A stretch of 64,000 nt of DNA from Microcebus murinus (GCF_040939455.1 NC_134136.1:106442014-106506013); one strand, 5' to 3'. Numbered from the stretch's first letter, positions 1-12,092 are shown. Notes: generated from the sequence alone by a model not told the origin. Numbers and translations are program-made.

Positions 1-828
1 CTCCCTAACAAACTCTCCCTAACTCCCACTTCTTCAGCCACATAAAAGTTCATGGAAGATCATGAATAAAGTGTATTCACTTGTAGATCTACAGAGAGTT
101 ATATTGTCATTACCAGGCAATGCAACAACATATTGGGCTCCAGCTAATCAGTTTCACTAGACCTTGCCAATTTGCAAAAAATAAAATATGACATAAAAGG
201 ATTAACTATGAAGTTAATTTTCATAGTGTTTTGATGAAGAATTATGGATGTCCTTGAAAGCTTTTCAAGAGTCAACAGAGAACAGATGGGAAGAGACCAG
301 CTTTTCTATAGACACCTGTGGATAATAATATCTGTATGATCCTCTCTGATCAATCTAAAAATATCTCTATGGATTGCATCTAACATCTTGTGGCTATAGA
401 TTAGATGAGGATAAAATATCCAGTTTCACAGTTAATTCTGACTTAATTCACCTCAAATGTATTAGTTGGGTTACAGTGACACTAGTGACACTGAGGCAAA
501 TAATGTATAAAATGTTTGAATCAAAGAGCTTCATTTTGCTCTAAGTACTTATGGAAATTAAAGTTACTTGTCTATTAAGTGTAATAAATTCTGAAGGACA
601 CTTAAAATATTAATTATTAACCAAAGTTCTTCCACTTTTTTTAAGATTAGAAACATCAAGTTCAATTTCCAGAATTAAAAATGTATCCATGGAAATGTAG
701 TAACATTATAAAAACAAAAACAAAACAATGGTTTAGGCTCTTTAGATCTATTTTTAACCTATGTAATAATGTCAAGTGTAAAGATTTAAATTAAATACTC
801 AGTTTAATTTCAATGTGAATAAACATTT
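1..828. other. Unique AT-rich intron, no gene
   Basis: I see no reading frame, RNA gene or named repeat here. The last bases, 829-838, are the left target-site copy of the L1 that follows. Confidence 0.6.
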
Positions 829-838
829 TCACCATTTA

Positions 839-2000
839 CATTTTTTTTAATTTTTTTTTCAGCATATTACAGGGGTACAAATGTTTAGGTTATGTATATT
901 ACCTTTGCCCCACCTGAATCAGAGCTTCAAGCATGTCTATCCCTTAAATAGTGTGCACCACACCCATTAGGTGTGAATATACCCATCCCCTCCTCCTCCT
1001 TTTCATCTGCCCAACATCCAGTGAATGTTACTTCCATATGTGCACATAAGTATTGATAAGTTAATACCAATTTGATGGTGAGTACACGTGATGCTTGTTT
1101 TTCCATTCTTGGGATACTTCACTTAGTAGAATGGACTCTAGCTCTATGCAGGATAATACAAGAGGTGTTAGATCACCATTGTTGTTGGTGGTTGAGTAGA
1201 ACTCCATCGTATACATATAACACATTTTATTAATCTTCTCATGTATTGATGGGCACTTGGGTTGTTTCCACATCCTTGAAATTGTGAATTGTGGTGCCAT
1301 AAACATTAGAGTGCAGATGTCTTTATTATAGAATGTCTTTTGTTCTTTTGGGTAGATGCCCAGTAATGGGATTGCTGGATCAAATGGTAGTTCTACTTGT
1401 ATCTCTTTGAGGTGTATCCATAATACTTTCCACAGAGGTTGTGCTAGTTTGCAGTCCCACCAGCAGTGTGTGAGTGTTCCTATCTCTCTGCATCCTCACC
1501 AATGTTTATTGCTTTGGGACTTTTTGATAAAGGCCATTCTCAGTGAAGATAAGTGATATCTCATTGTGGTTTTGATTTGCATTTCCCTGATGATTAGAGA
1601 TGTTGAGCATTTTTTAATATGTTTGTTGGCCATTAGTCTATCTTCTTTAGAAAAGTTTCTGTTCATGTCCTTTTCCCACCTTTTGTTAGGGTTGTTTGAT
1701 TTTTTTTCTTGCTGATTTTCCTGAGTTCTATATAGATTCTAGTCATCAGCCCTTTTTCAAATGTGTAACATGTGAATATTTTCTCCTATTCTGTATGTTG
1801 TCTGTTTGCTCTCATGATAGTTTTCTTGGCTTTGCAGAAGCTTTTTTAATTTGATCAGATCCCGTTTATTTATTTATTTTTATTGTGGCTGTGATTGCCT
1901 TTGGGGTCTTCTTCATAAATTCTTTGCCTAGGCCAATGTCTATAAGAGTTTTTCCAACAATTTCTTCTAGAATTCGTATAGTTTCATGCCTTAGGTTTAC
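839..2000 (-). mobile_element. L1 LINE, 5'-truncated 3' end
   Basis: Read on the minus strand, this is the end of L1 ORF2 followed by the 3' UTR and an A-tail, seen as the T-rich run at 841-860. The frame at 1306-1061 encodes the ORF2 tail with the typical WKQPKCPSIHE and YSTTNNNGD stretches, but ORF2 upstream of it is broken. TCACCATTTA at 829-838 and TCATCATTTA at 2001-2010 fit a diverged target-site duplication. The 3' UTR is of the ACCTGAATCAGAGCTTCAAG type, shared with the copies at 34078 and 51600. Confidence 0.9.
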
Positions 2001-2009
2001 TCATCATTT

Positions 2010-2500
2010 AAATTAAGAAAATACTTACTGGCCATCTACAATGTACCAGGCTTTCTGCTAAGTACTGCAGGTTATAGAGATAAGAATAAGATACTACCCT
2101 TGCCCTCATGAAGCTTTTAATCTTGCTGGGGGAAAACATATGTAAATAGATATGATATATAAACTATATAATTTTTATAAAAGAAGGCCAGAAAAACTCA
2201 AGAGGACAAACTGCTCCTGATTCAGAAGAGCAGGTCACCTTCACTAAGGAAATAGCACTCAATTTGAGTCTTGAGGAATGGACAGAATTTTGAGACAAAA
2301 AAAAAATGAGACAGGTAATTCAACCAAAGTAAATGGTTTTTGCAAAAGCTGAAGAACAGAAAACTTCAGGTCATTTAATGTTTCAGACATAAACTGAAAT
2401 AGTGGAAATGATGGACAACGTGTTTGGAAAGATAGGTCAGAACAGATTTTGTGTCCAATTCTCTTGCTACTAAGTCTGGCCAACTAAGGTAAGTGAAAGG
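2010..2500 (-). mobile_element. L2 LINE fragment
   Basis: The plus strand reads TGTACCAGGCTTTCTGCTAAGT, then a CCTTGCCCTCATGAAGCTT block and a TTTGAGTCTTGAGGA block. These are the reverse complement of the L2 3' end in order. It is strongly diverged and its far edge is uncertain. Confidence 0.6.
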
Positions 2501-2574
2501 TTGGCAGGCAGAAACTGGAAGTAAATACTAGAGAATATTAAAGGGCAAAACTAGGATAAATAATGCACAATTTG

Positions 2575-2810
2575 ATCTAGAGTAAGAACTGTGGAGTCAC
2601 ACTGTATGGATGTCTGCATTCTGGCTCAAATACATGTTAGCTGTGTTATCCTGGGCAAAGAGCTTCACCAGTCTGTGCCTCCATTGCCTGTCTATAAAAT
2701 TGAAAGCAGAATAGCAACTACTTCATAGAGTTATTATGAGGATTGAGCTACGTAAGACACTTGGAACAGTGCTTGAAAATATTATGTGTTATCAGCACAA
2801 CCATCATCAT
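2575..2810 (+). mobile_element. MIR SINE
   Basis: The order of blocks is that of MIR: GGAGTCACACTG, then TTAGCTGTGTTATCCTGGGCAA, then the CTGTGCCTCCATT core, TTATTATGAGGATTGAG, and GGAACAGTGCTTG, ending in an ATC-rich tail. Confidence 0.85.
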
Positions 2811-2934
2811 CATTATACAAGGGTTTGTATGAGATATTATAAAATCAAATGTCTATGGGAAAGCAATTAATATAAATGAGTAAAGAGGGACAGGTGTTGC
2901 AAACTGAAGACAAAGCTTGCTTACCCAAGGAAGT

Positions 2935-3092
2935 GCTTCTCAAACTTTAATGTGCACATGAATCACCTGGAAATCTTGTTAAAATGCCGAATGTGATTTA
3001 TTAGATTTTGCATTTCTTAGCAACTCCCAGGTGATGTCTGTGCTCTGGACCAGAGACCACACTTTGAGGAGCAAGGGTGTGAAACATCTGTT
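2935..3092 (-). mobile_element. MER5A-type hAT mini-transposon
   Basis: It begins GTGCTTCTCAAACTTTAATG and ends GACCACACTTTGAGGAGCA, with AATCACCTGGA and CTCCCAGGTGATG inside. This is the reverse complement of MER5A, a non-autonomous hAT-Charlie element. Confidence 0.85.
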
Positions 3093-3094
3093 AC

Positions 3095-4480
3095 TCAGTT
3101 GCAGCTGACGGTGCCAAGTGAGAATGTGGGAATGAGTGCTCAGTAGACAGATCTAAATTTTCAAAGGAACACAGAAACCTATATTTTTTTTATAAAGAAG
3201 AAATCTCTTAAGTTAAATTTTGGAAATTATTTCAAAGCAGTGCCTGTGCAATAACATTGTGTGCAATCAGGATTCAGCCTGTGGGCTCTCTGTTTACAAA
3301 CCCTGAGCTGGATGAAGAGTGACTCAAGGTCAAACTGGTGATGAGAAACAAGGAAGTTCAAATACAGAGCTAGTGCCCTGCAGTTAGGACTGGAGAGATC
3401 CTGGGTGCAGAATATGAACGTATTGAGCCAGCTTTTAGCACAGGTTTACATGGATATGCTGGGTATAATTAAAAGATGGCATACACGATGAAGAAGTATT
3501 TGAATCATATTAAAATTTTTAGTTTTTAATTTATAGGAAGTAAGGTGCTTAAAAGCTGTTTGGTTGAAGCTAAAAATTTGGTTAGGGAAGTCTGAATTAG
3601 CGAGAAGATAAACTAAAAAATGACTTAAGAGAAAACAGTTGTCTTACAAGAAGTACCTAGAGTAATATGAATTGCAAATGGAGATTTCAAGAAGAAGTCC
3701 TACTAGCTGTACTTTAATGAATTAGATAAGGCTCATTTCTAATTAACAGCATCATTTGCATGCAAACAATAAGCTAAAGTCTTTAAACAACAATTTCTTC
3801 CCTTAATTACATTTAGGAATGCCTCCCATTATCTTATTTACATTGTTCATTTGCTTGGCAAACCAGCATAGATTATATATATATAGATAGGTTAATTTTG
3901 GCTAAAAAATTCAGAAATAGACAGTTTTAAAAAATTAATAACTTACTGATTGTATATTAATTCTTACACAATAAGGACTTTTTAACATGTCTAGACTTAG
4001 TGTGAACTTCAATGTATTCTGAAAGAGATTTATCAAGCATCCTTGCAAAAGCAACGTGAAAATATTATTTCCCCTGGGACTGTTTGCCAGAAAGGTGCCA
4101 ATATTCCTTTGAGAAGGAGCTATTGCCCAGCTCTTGGTTTCTATATACCATTTCCCTCTAAAAGAAACCAGAGGTCCTTGAATAAATGGTTATCTAAACC
4201 TGGGGTAGGGAAACTCCAAGGTGAGCTTGGGATAATTGAGCAGGAAGCTTAAAGGAGCTCTCACCAGCTAAGAATAAATTAATAAATTAATAAAATTAAT
4301 TCTAATTTATAATAACCTACTGAATAAATAAGAATCTATGAGTCCATATTGTTATTAATAAGGAGAAAAAAGTTTTTTGTAACAGAAGAAAGTCAGCTAC
4401 TAAATGTAGGATCATGTCAGGATTAGGAAAATCTCTATTTTGCATGCCCCAATATAATAACTGAGCAAATGAAGGATCAT
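3095..4480. other. Unique intron, no gene
   Basis: No coding or RNA gene is supported. A frame of 69 codons at 4043-4252 has no start context, no codon bias that I can see and no family resemblance, so I treat it as chance. Short AT-rich runs occur near 3870-3890 and 4270-4310. Confidence 0.55.
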
Positions 4481-4499
4481 CAATGGATAGTAAAGCTAT

Positions 4500-5445
4500 T
4501 AGATCATTTATTAATTTTAAAGAAAAAACTGTGACATTACAATGCGAGATCTGACAGTCACCACTTTAACCAAGTGATTAAACCTAACAGCATTTAGAGC
4601 GGGGCTGTCTTATATTATGTATCCCCTTACGTGATATAATACAAAGTACACAGCATCCTATGAAATATTCTAGCCAAAAATATTTAACTTGCATCTTTCA
4701 AGTCTTATTTAGACCTAACTTCCGGTTTACAACAAATTCAGAGATTAGAAAGCAAGTTAAGTGATATTGTGAGGGGGAAGAAATCAGACAATTTCAGAAA
4801 GATTAGACATTTTTTGAGGCTATCGTCTTGGACTTCTTCAAATGTCCATATTAATAAAAAGAAAAAGAGGTGGGAGGGCTGTTTTACACTAAAAAGGGCT
4901 AAAGAAATATAATAACCAAATGTAATGCATGAGCCATAATGGGATATTGGTACCCCAAAAAACCTTCAAAAATATAAAAGACATTTTTGAACTACTGAGG
5001 AAATTTGAATATTGAATGGATATCAAATATTAACATGGTATTATGTTTGGGGGGATATGATAAATAAGCATGGTTATATATGGTATACCCATATTCCAAG
5101 ATGGTGCATACTGAATTATTTAGGGATAAAGTATAATGGTGTTTATAACTTATTTGCAAATATCAAAACAACAAAATAAGCTTGTGTGTGTGTTCTGTGT
5201 GTGTATGTGTATGTGTGTGTGTGCATGTGTGTGTGTGTGTGTGTGTGTGTGCGCGTGTGTGTTATAGCCTATATTAGAGAGAGATAGAGAAGGGGCAGAG
5301 AGGAGAGAGCAAAAGTATGTATGTCAAAATGTTCACCATTGTTGATTCTAGGAATTTGGGAGGATAAGAAGAGGGTATATGGGTATTCATTATGCTATTT
5401 TCGATTTTTCTATATGCTTGAAATTTTTCACTAAAATTTGAAGAA
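4500..5445 (+). mobile_element. Old L1M 3' UTR fragment
   Basis: ACCAAATGTAATGCATGAGC, then ATACTGAATTATTTAGGGATAAAG, then the late GGAATTTGGGAGGATAAGAAGAGGGTATATGGG block and TTGAAATTTTTCACTAAAAT follow the order of an old mammalian L1 3' end. The TG microsatellite at 5184-5262 sits where these elements often carry a simple repeat. The subfamily cannot be named by eye. Confidence 0.5.
5184..5262. repeat. (TG)n microsatellite, interrupted
   Basis: About 79 bases of mainly TG units with TA, CA and CG interruptions, followed by a purine-rich AGAGA stretch to about 5310. Confidence 0.97.
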
Positions 5446-6055
5446 AGAAAAATTTCAAGAAATATTTTTAATCAGGTAACATTTAAATTAATATCACTAT
5501 TCCTGAATAAATACTGAATAAATATCAGTACAATAATTGCTTTATCTGTAAAATGGTAGGTATAATACATTTGTCTGAGGAAAAAATATAATCTCCAAAA
5601 ATTATTTTTATTGCTAAAGGTTAGGATTCAGAGATTTCTCAATTTAGGAATTCCACTTCTCACTTTGCTTCCCTCTCCCATTCAATCTATTATCAACTGA
5701 CATTATTTTAAGTAAAATCCTCAGTCATTATATTGTCAGCAATTCATTGCTTAAAAGCCTGGCTCCCCACATTCCCTTGACTGGTACATCTTCTAGAATA
5801 CTTCCGAAGAAAAGGAGCAGATGAAGATAATGACTGCACGTTAAAAAGACTCAAATCATTGTAAATTAGGGTAAGATTCTGGGCAGACAGATAGACACCT
5901 GGCTAGAAATAGTTAACATCATTTTTTTATGCCATGGTTCCCTTTGGTAATCTGGTGAAGCCTAGAATTCCTAAGAAGGTTTTTAATACCATAATATAAA
6001 ATATATGACTCCATAGAAAACCAATGTATTAAAATCTCATTATAGCATTCATTGG
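5446..6055. other. Unique AT-rich intron
   Basis: I see no gene or clear repeat. The segment 5740-5810 has some L2-like wording (GCCTGGCTCCCCACATTCCC) but too little to call. Confidence 0.5.
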
Positions 6056-6240
6056 AAATCCAGCAGGTGGGAGGGGGGAGGAGGGATGAGTAAACTCACA
6101 TCTAATGTGTACGATGCACACTATCTGGGTGATGGACACACTTATAACTTTGACTCAAACTATTCTAAAGCAATTTATATAACCAAAATATTTGTACCCC
6201 CATAATATTCTGAAATAAATAAATATATATAAAAGAAAGA
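6056..6240 (+). mobile_element. L1 3' UTR end fragment
   Basis: GCAGGTGGGAGGGGGGAGGAGG, CACATCTAATGTGTACGATGCAC, and CCATAATATTCTGAAATAAA followed by an A-rich tail are the last 180 bases of the lemur-type L1. No ORF2 part is present, so this is a severely 5'-truncated copy. Confidence 0.88.
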
Positions 6241-8250
6241 AATACAGTTATACAATTATTATAAAAACAAATTTGTCATATAGCAATGCATTGCTCATTT
6301 ATTAAATATGATCTTGTGGCAGATCTAATACTACTGAAGTTTTGAAGTAGTGATAAGCACGAATGTTATTTTAAGATATCTTCAGTAACTTATGAAGATA
6401 TGAAAATACATGTGATTTCACAGGTACTTCTAGATTTACTGTGTTTTTTTGCCTACATTCAAAATGGAAGGGGATGTTAAATTTCAGTTAGAGGTTAGTA
6501 AATACAAAAATGTAATTTTTTTCTCAATTCAAGATCATAGCACTCTTTCTGTTTTATCCACTGACCTGGGCTTAAGAATCATTGTACAAAGGCTTGCTTT
6601 GTGTTAACCTATGACTTCCTTTTATAGTTGATAGGTTTTTATTTGCATCTCCTTTCTTTACAAAGGTAATTTTGGTGGCTAAGCCACCATTAAGCTCATT
6701 ACTATCATCCTTAAACCTATAGATGTTACCCAGTTCTTCTGCTATATAATTGAAGCAGCAGTGAATTTTCTATCTCAAATTGCACAGCTAATTGACTGTA
6801 TTTTATACTTCATTTGTTTCTAACATAGACTAACTTTAATGGATATCCACTGCTATTTGAACTTCCGAGAATTTTCTTTTCATATTTTTGATATCTCACA
6901 TATTCAAAGAGAAAGTCTTAAAATTATGTGTTGTAAGGCTCCAAATATTTTTCATAGACTTTTTTGCTTAAATTGTACACTTTCTTTCATATGTGCCCCT
7001 AGACTAAGGAATGTGAAATTTTTCTAACAGCTGTATTTAAACCCCATTGCAAACTAAGAATACTGTTGTTAAGTTGAAGAGGCATCTTATTTTTCATCTG
7101 TGCAATAAATAACTTCTATTTCCTTCTTCAATAAATAATTTTTGCTTGGTTTGCACTGAAAGCATGCCATTGATTAACAATAGGTTCATGATTAAAGCCC
7201 TCCTACAATTGTTAGGCTAATATATTCTTTATGAAATGTTATTATATTTATTTTTCCTTGATTTGCTACTCAATACTTCGCAATAGCTGTGAGTGTGTTG
7301 GTAGAACTGATACTTATATTTTATTATATTTTTACACTTAATACAATTTAAGTGATATAAAAATCTTGAGGAAATATGCCACAAAACTGATTTCAGTGAA
7401 AATTTAAATATGCTAACATTTATTTTTTAAATGTAGCATGAAGTAGATAACTTTACAAGCTGAGATAATAAAAAAACTTCAAGGAAGCTGATCTTGTCTT
7501 TTTAAAGCACAAAAGTGCAATATTTAATGTAGGTCAAAATGTTTAAATGGGAAAAAATTTTCTAACCAATTACAGCCAAATCCCTAGATGTAATTAACCT
7601 ACAATTTGTATTATATTTCATGACAGAGTCAGCATATACTATTTTCTTACAAAGTTAGAAGGATCTAAATTTTAGGGCTTATTTGTTGAAACAGCCATAA
7701 TGCACCATCTTTATTTATAAACTATAGTTTGCATTTAGAAGCCAATAACACATAAGATTTTGAAAATTCAGGTGAATGGGAGTTATCAAAGATAATATTA
7801 ATATGTTCTATTCAAATATCAAATGAGTAAGATGTTTAAAAACAAGAAATAATATATTATATATAATATGGAAAAATAATTCTCTAATTTAATCCACTTT
7901 ATGAATCCAAAATATATATTTTTATGGCATACAATTCAACTTATCTTAACCTTCTAATTTTTTATAATCTTAGTTTAGACTAGTCTCAGGTTAGTTCAGA
8001 AATGACATTATACAGGCTTAAACCTGTTCATAATGTAAATATATCAGTTATTTAAACAATGGAATATTTATATGATTAATAGAAGGGTTTCAAGCTGGGA
8101 AAATAATGTATGACTTACTCAAGGAATTAGTTCAACTACAAAGTTCAGTTCTTTATTTTATTTATATAAAATCAAGAATATTTTCTGAACCAAGATTTAA
8201 TATACAAATATTTTTAGATGGTGACACTCTTATTCTTTAACTTTGGCAAG
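6241..8250. other. Unique AT-rich intron, no gene
   Basis: About 2 kb with no recognisable repeat and no RNA gene. The 62-codon frame at 6839-7027 looks like chance. A short palindromic AT run occurs near 7845-7870. Confidence 0.55.
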
Positions 8251-8253
8251 ATT

Positions 8254-8296
8254 TTGTGTGCGCGTGTGTGTGTGTGTGTGTTTGTATATATATATA
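8254..8296. repeat. (TG)n/(TA)n microsatellite
   Basis: TGTG units with a CGCG interruption run into TATATATATA, a compound dinucleotide repeat of about 43 bases. Confidence 0.95.
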
Positions 8297-9264
8297 GGTC
8301 AATTGATATGTCCATTTTGTACAAGAATATGAGTTGTATCTACTTTCTGAATAATGCAACATGAGCAAAGGAAGCAAGGGGAAATGGGCAAAGACAATAT
8401 ACATAATTCCAAAATCTTCTTTCTAATACATTTTAACAAAAGATGTTCACCAATGAATTGTTCCAGCCTCCTGAATATTAAAATCCACCTATTATGTAGA
8501 TAATATGTAGGAGGCAGGGGTTTGGGAATAGAACTGAGTTTTCATTGTTCATAACAATAGTCTCATTTGGTAAATAAAGGTCAAGTTTTCTCCTTATGAA
8601 ACAAGACACATTAGCATCCACAACTGGAAGCATAATATAAAATCCCATTTATAAAATATTTCCAACTGCAGCAGCATACATTTGGCTTTCTGTGCTTTCA
8701 ATACATTCTAGGGAAAAGTTAAATGGTAGTTGAATTCAACAATAACCTGTATGGATTTTTGCTTTCCCCTTGAGATTTGAACATTTTTAGCCCAAGTCCC
8801 TCTTCAAGAATGTACTAACAGATGTAGTGGAACTAGAGGTAAATATTACTATTGTGTTTTTTAGCATCATATTCATATCATAACTATTAAAAAATCTTAG
8901 CAAAGGGCTGTCTTTCTTACAAAATAGTCATTTATAATTGTTTTTCTCATCTTTAAAAATAATTGGGATTCAGCTTTTTAAAGTTGGAATATACTGAACA
9001 TGTTCACATGTAAGCAATTACGTGATTTTTAAAATAAACTTGAAAGTTTAAAATACCAGAAAACACTAATTAATAATATGTATACATTTTAGTATATGAG
9101 AAAAAGAAAGAAAAATAATTTATTTATTGCTACTGATTAACTGTTGATGGGCTTCTTAATGTTTGTTCCTTTTACCCTGTTTATAATCTTCTTTCATAAA
9201 ATCTTTTTTTCAGGACAGCTTAAATAGCTTTGCTAAAATTTTCAAATTCCTATTTTATCTGTCA

Positions 9265-9270
9265 CCCTAC
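9265..9270 (-). other. DMD: Splice donor of exon 45
   Basis: On the minus strand the exon ends AAAAGAG and the intron begins GTAGGG. The donor has the required GT and a G at +5 but lacks the common GTRAGT form, so it looks of middling strength. An in-frame TAG lies at intron bases +2 to +4. Confidence 0.95.
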
Positions 9271-9446
9271 CTCTTTTTTCTTTCTGCCAGCTGTTTGCAG
9301 ACCTCCTGCCACCTCAAATTCAGGCTTCCCAATTTTTCCTGTAGAATATTGGCATCTGTTTTTGAGGACTGCTGAATTATTTCTTCCCCAGTTGCATTCA
9401 ATGTTCTGACAACCGTTTGCCGCTGCCTGATGCCATCCTGGAGTTC
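9271..9446 (-). CDS. DMD: Dystrophin exon 45 (end of spectrin repeat 17)
   Basis: This internal exon encodes part of dystrophin, the large rod protein that links actin at the muscle membrane to the dystroglycan complex. It is 176 bases: 58 full codons starting in phase 0 with ELQDGI and ending KQLAERKK, plus two bases (AG) that need the next exon. The segment holds the helical stretch NLRWQEVCKQL, with the tryptophan and leucine spacing of spectrin-repeat helices. In the human protein the same exon covers about residues 2147-2205, at the end of repeat 17; repeats 16 and 17 form the nNOS-binding region. Against human sequence recalled from memory I see four changes (G to R, S to N, S to A, D to E), no indel and no stop. 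Because 176 is not a multiple of three, loss of this exon shifts the frame. Both splice sites are intact. The frame open further upstream (to 9635) is intronic by chance. Confidence 0.98.
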
Positions 9447-9479
9447 CTGTAAGATACCAAAAAAAGGCAAAACATAAAT
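9447..9479 (-). other. DMD: Splice acceptor of exon 45
   Basis: Reading toward the exon on the minus strand there is a pyrimidine run, TTTTGCCTTTTTTTGG, then TATCTTACAG. A TTCAT with its A about 33 bases before the exon (near 9479) fits a branch point; that part is inference. Confidence 0.93.
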
Positions 9480-10845
9480 GAAGCCCCATGTCCTTTTATT
9501 TAAGAAGAGATTAAACAATGTACTACCACATACAGTTGTGCTGGGAGAGAAAGAAATATAAAAGCTCCATGTGAAAATTTCTCTATGAAACTGACATGCC
9601 CATATCCAAAGAATGCAAGACAGAAAGAAAGACATCTTTTATGTGTCAGGAATAAAGCACCCCCTCAGTTCAGCTCCAGTTTTTATTTTTGTAAGCTTCT
9701 CAGCTAGAGAATGTTATAATGTCCTACAAATCAATTAGTTGGAAACCTTCTCAAGAGCAAATTCGATTTCTTGTCCCCACAAGGATGTTCCATGTTTAAT
9801 AGTCTATGAAGTGTTGTAAAATTTAAACATGAACAAAGTATTTGGGTTTCTTAGTGATTGTCAATATGAAAGGTGAAAAAGAATATAGTTTAGTCACAGT
9901 GTTTTTTTATAAAAAAAACCTCTAGAGATATTTAAATAAAAGTAATTACTATATTAGAAGGAAATTTACCTCAAATTCTGTTTGTATCAATGTATTTTGC
10001 ATTATAAACTATATAAAACTTAGAATTAATTGCTTTCATGGGGAGCCCATCAAGAAATCCTTAAAGTAGAGTAATAAATTTTAAAATAATCTATAGCCAA
10101 TAGAACATTTTTTATGAGTCATTGATGGTGTCGAGCTTAAATATCTTCTATTCTTTATCCTGAATGAAATTTTCAGAGTAAAGTATCAGAAAAATAGATT
10201 TATTAAAAAAGAGACTATTATAACTAAGCACAAAAATGTTTTTTACTATTAAATAAAAATGGCAATTACTCTCTATTTACCATTTTTGAAGATAATCTAG
10301 AATTTGTAAAGCAATTAAAATAATGCATTACTAAGTAGGAACCTTTAGAAGATGAAATATCTGATAACTTGAGATACTGATCATACTTAAATCTAAATGA
10401 CTCCCCAATCCTTATGTTACTTACAGAATTATGTCAATATGTAGAACACTCTCCTAACAGATGTGATTCAAATTGTCTAACATTCTTATATACTCCTCCC
10501 CCTTGACTCAATACCAAGCTTATAGTAAACTGCAGTACATGCATCCCAAATGAAAGAATGAATGCATGTTTTCTGAGACTGAAGCAGATCTCCCTTAGAC
10601 TCTTATTCTACATAAATTTCTTATATTTCTTTTATTATTTTCATATAAAATATTTTAAATACTAGAATTTTTGGTCGCAAAAATATTAACAAGGTAATTA
10701 TTACAGAGATAAGTACTTCTCAACAAATATGAAACTATATATTACTGAACTATTCACAAGCTGTCCTGACTATAATCTCCTGAATGCCCATGAAATGTGC
10801 TCTAATAAACAAGGGATAGTTCCTTGTAACTAGTTGACAATATTC
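9480..10845. other. Unique AT-rich intron near exon 45
   Basis: No repeat or gene is recognised. It holds scattered A and T runs (for example 9904-9918) but no second exon-like segment with splice sites and an open phase. Confidence 0.55.
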
Positions 10846-10849
10846 CATT

Positions 10850-11066
10850 GATTTCATCTCACTTTTTACCACCTGTTTGCATGTGACATCCACTGCTTAG
10901 TAACAGACACCAGTTATAACGAATTGTGTCTATATTCCTATTAAACCATAAATTCTTTTAGGTCAGAGATGGTGTCTTATTCATGGTTGTTTCCTATTGC
11001 TTAGTACAATCTGTGGTGTATGAGGCTTTTCAATAAGTATCTGTTGAGTGAATGCATAAATCTATG
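10850..11066 (+). mobile_element. L2 LINE 3' end
   Basis: CCATAAATTCTTTTAGGTCAGAGATGGTG, CCTATTGCTTAGTACAATC and TTCAATAAGTATCTGTTGAGTGAATG follow the L2 3' end in order. Confidence 0.78.
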
Positions 11067-11069
11067 ATT

Positions 11070-11169
11070 AAAGGAAGTGGGGGGAAAGAGGAGGGAGGAA
11101 TAGAGGAAGGAATGTAAGAAGTAAAGAAGGGAGGAAGAGAGAGAGGGAGGAAAAAAGGAAGGAAGGAAG
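11070..11169. repeat. Purine-rich GGAA/GGGA tract
   Basis: About 100 bases are almost all A and G on the plus strand. The last 47 (11123-11169) are uninterrupted purines ending in GGAAGGAAGGAAG. Confidence 0.95.
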
Positions 11170-11329
11170 TTTTATCATCATCATGATATCATTAGTATTG
11201 ATACTTATCATTGGGCCTTGCAGACATTCAAAGGAATAAGCACAATTTTCTAGGTTTTAAGAAGTATCTAGTTGAAAAGACTAGACATAGTTGTGAATGA
11301 TAATTTGTTATATTATATACAGTAGGATA

Positions 11330-11900
11330 AAAAGCAAGGTGTTCAATAAATAGTAGGTCAGAAGAGAGATGATCTCAGTGAAAGGATAAATAAAAGAGAC
11401 CTCTGGTTGAATTTGGAATTCAAAGAATGGATAGGACTCAGGTACATGTTGGGTTAGGGGTGGTGAGAGTATGGCAGAAGTCAAGGCCTGTCATGAGCAA
11501 GCTACAAGATTTGATCAGGAGTATTAAATAAGGGCCGATGTCACTGTATGCGAGCAGGAGTTTAAGGAGAGATGTGGCCTTGAGGGTAGATCATGGCCTG
11601 AACAAAGAGAACTTTGCTTTTTATTAAGGAGTTTGCAATTCATTGGAAGGCTATAGGAAATGACTCCATTTTTAAATATGGGAATGTGAAGGCTGGAGCT
11701 GGTTGTGCTTCTGGATAATTCTGAGGCAAAGGCTCTGCCAACTTTAAGCTAATGTTGAGGCAAGGAAACAGGTAAAACAGCCAGTACAAGAGTCTGGTAG
11801 ATAGGTGTTGAGGCTAACACTAGAGTTTTGACAATGAACCAGAAAGGAAAAGCTAAAGGTAGCATGAACTGTTAAAGATAAATCGACATTGTCTGGGAAT
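11330..11900 (-). mobile_element. L2 LINE fragment
   Basis: The plus strand shows GATCATGGCCTGAAC, TTATTAAGGAGTTTGCAATTCATTGGAAGG and AGCCAGTACAAGAGTCTGGTAGA. These match the reverse complement of the L2 region that ends up as GGCCTTGTGTGCCATG...AGGCTATTGCAATAGTCCAGG in better-kept copies. Heavily decayed. Confidence 0.5.
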
Positions 11901-12092
11901 AAGCTAGATCATACAAGGATGAATGACTACTGAAATAGGAAACACTTTGCCTAAAACATGGAAGTCAGGGAGGCAGTTAGAGGGAAAAGATTGTGACTCA
12001 TATTTCTGTTCTCAGTGGTATCTAATGCTTATAGCTATTAATTCATACTTTTTAAAAATGAGTAGGACACATCATATCAGATGTGTGCTTTA

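Larger units (their letters stand above)
1..9270 (-). other. DMD: DMD intron 45, 5' part
   Basis: This stretch follows the exon at 9271-9446 in the direction of transcription, which runs toward lower coordinates. It begins with the donor GTAGGG at 9270-9265 and leaves the window without meeting another exon. The human intron 45 is about 36 kb, so the absence of exon 46 here is expected. The contents are transposon remains and AT-rich unique sequence, listed separately. Confidence 0.93.

Noticed and set aside
9262..9489. 75-codon minus-strand frame over the exon
   Set aside because: It is the exon read in a shifted frame; the ELQDGI frame matches dystrophin.
9447..9635. Open frame continuing 63 codons upstream of exon 45
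   Set aside because: A proper acceptor with pyrimidine tract marks the exon start at 9446, and the translated upstream part does not match dystrophin.
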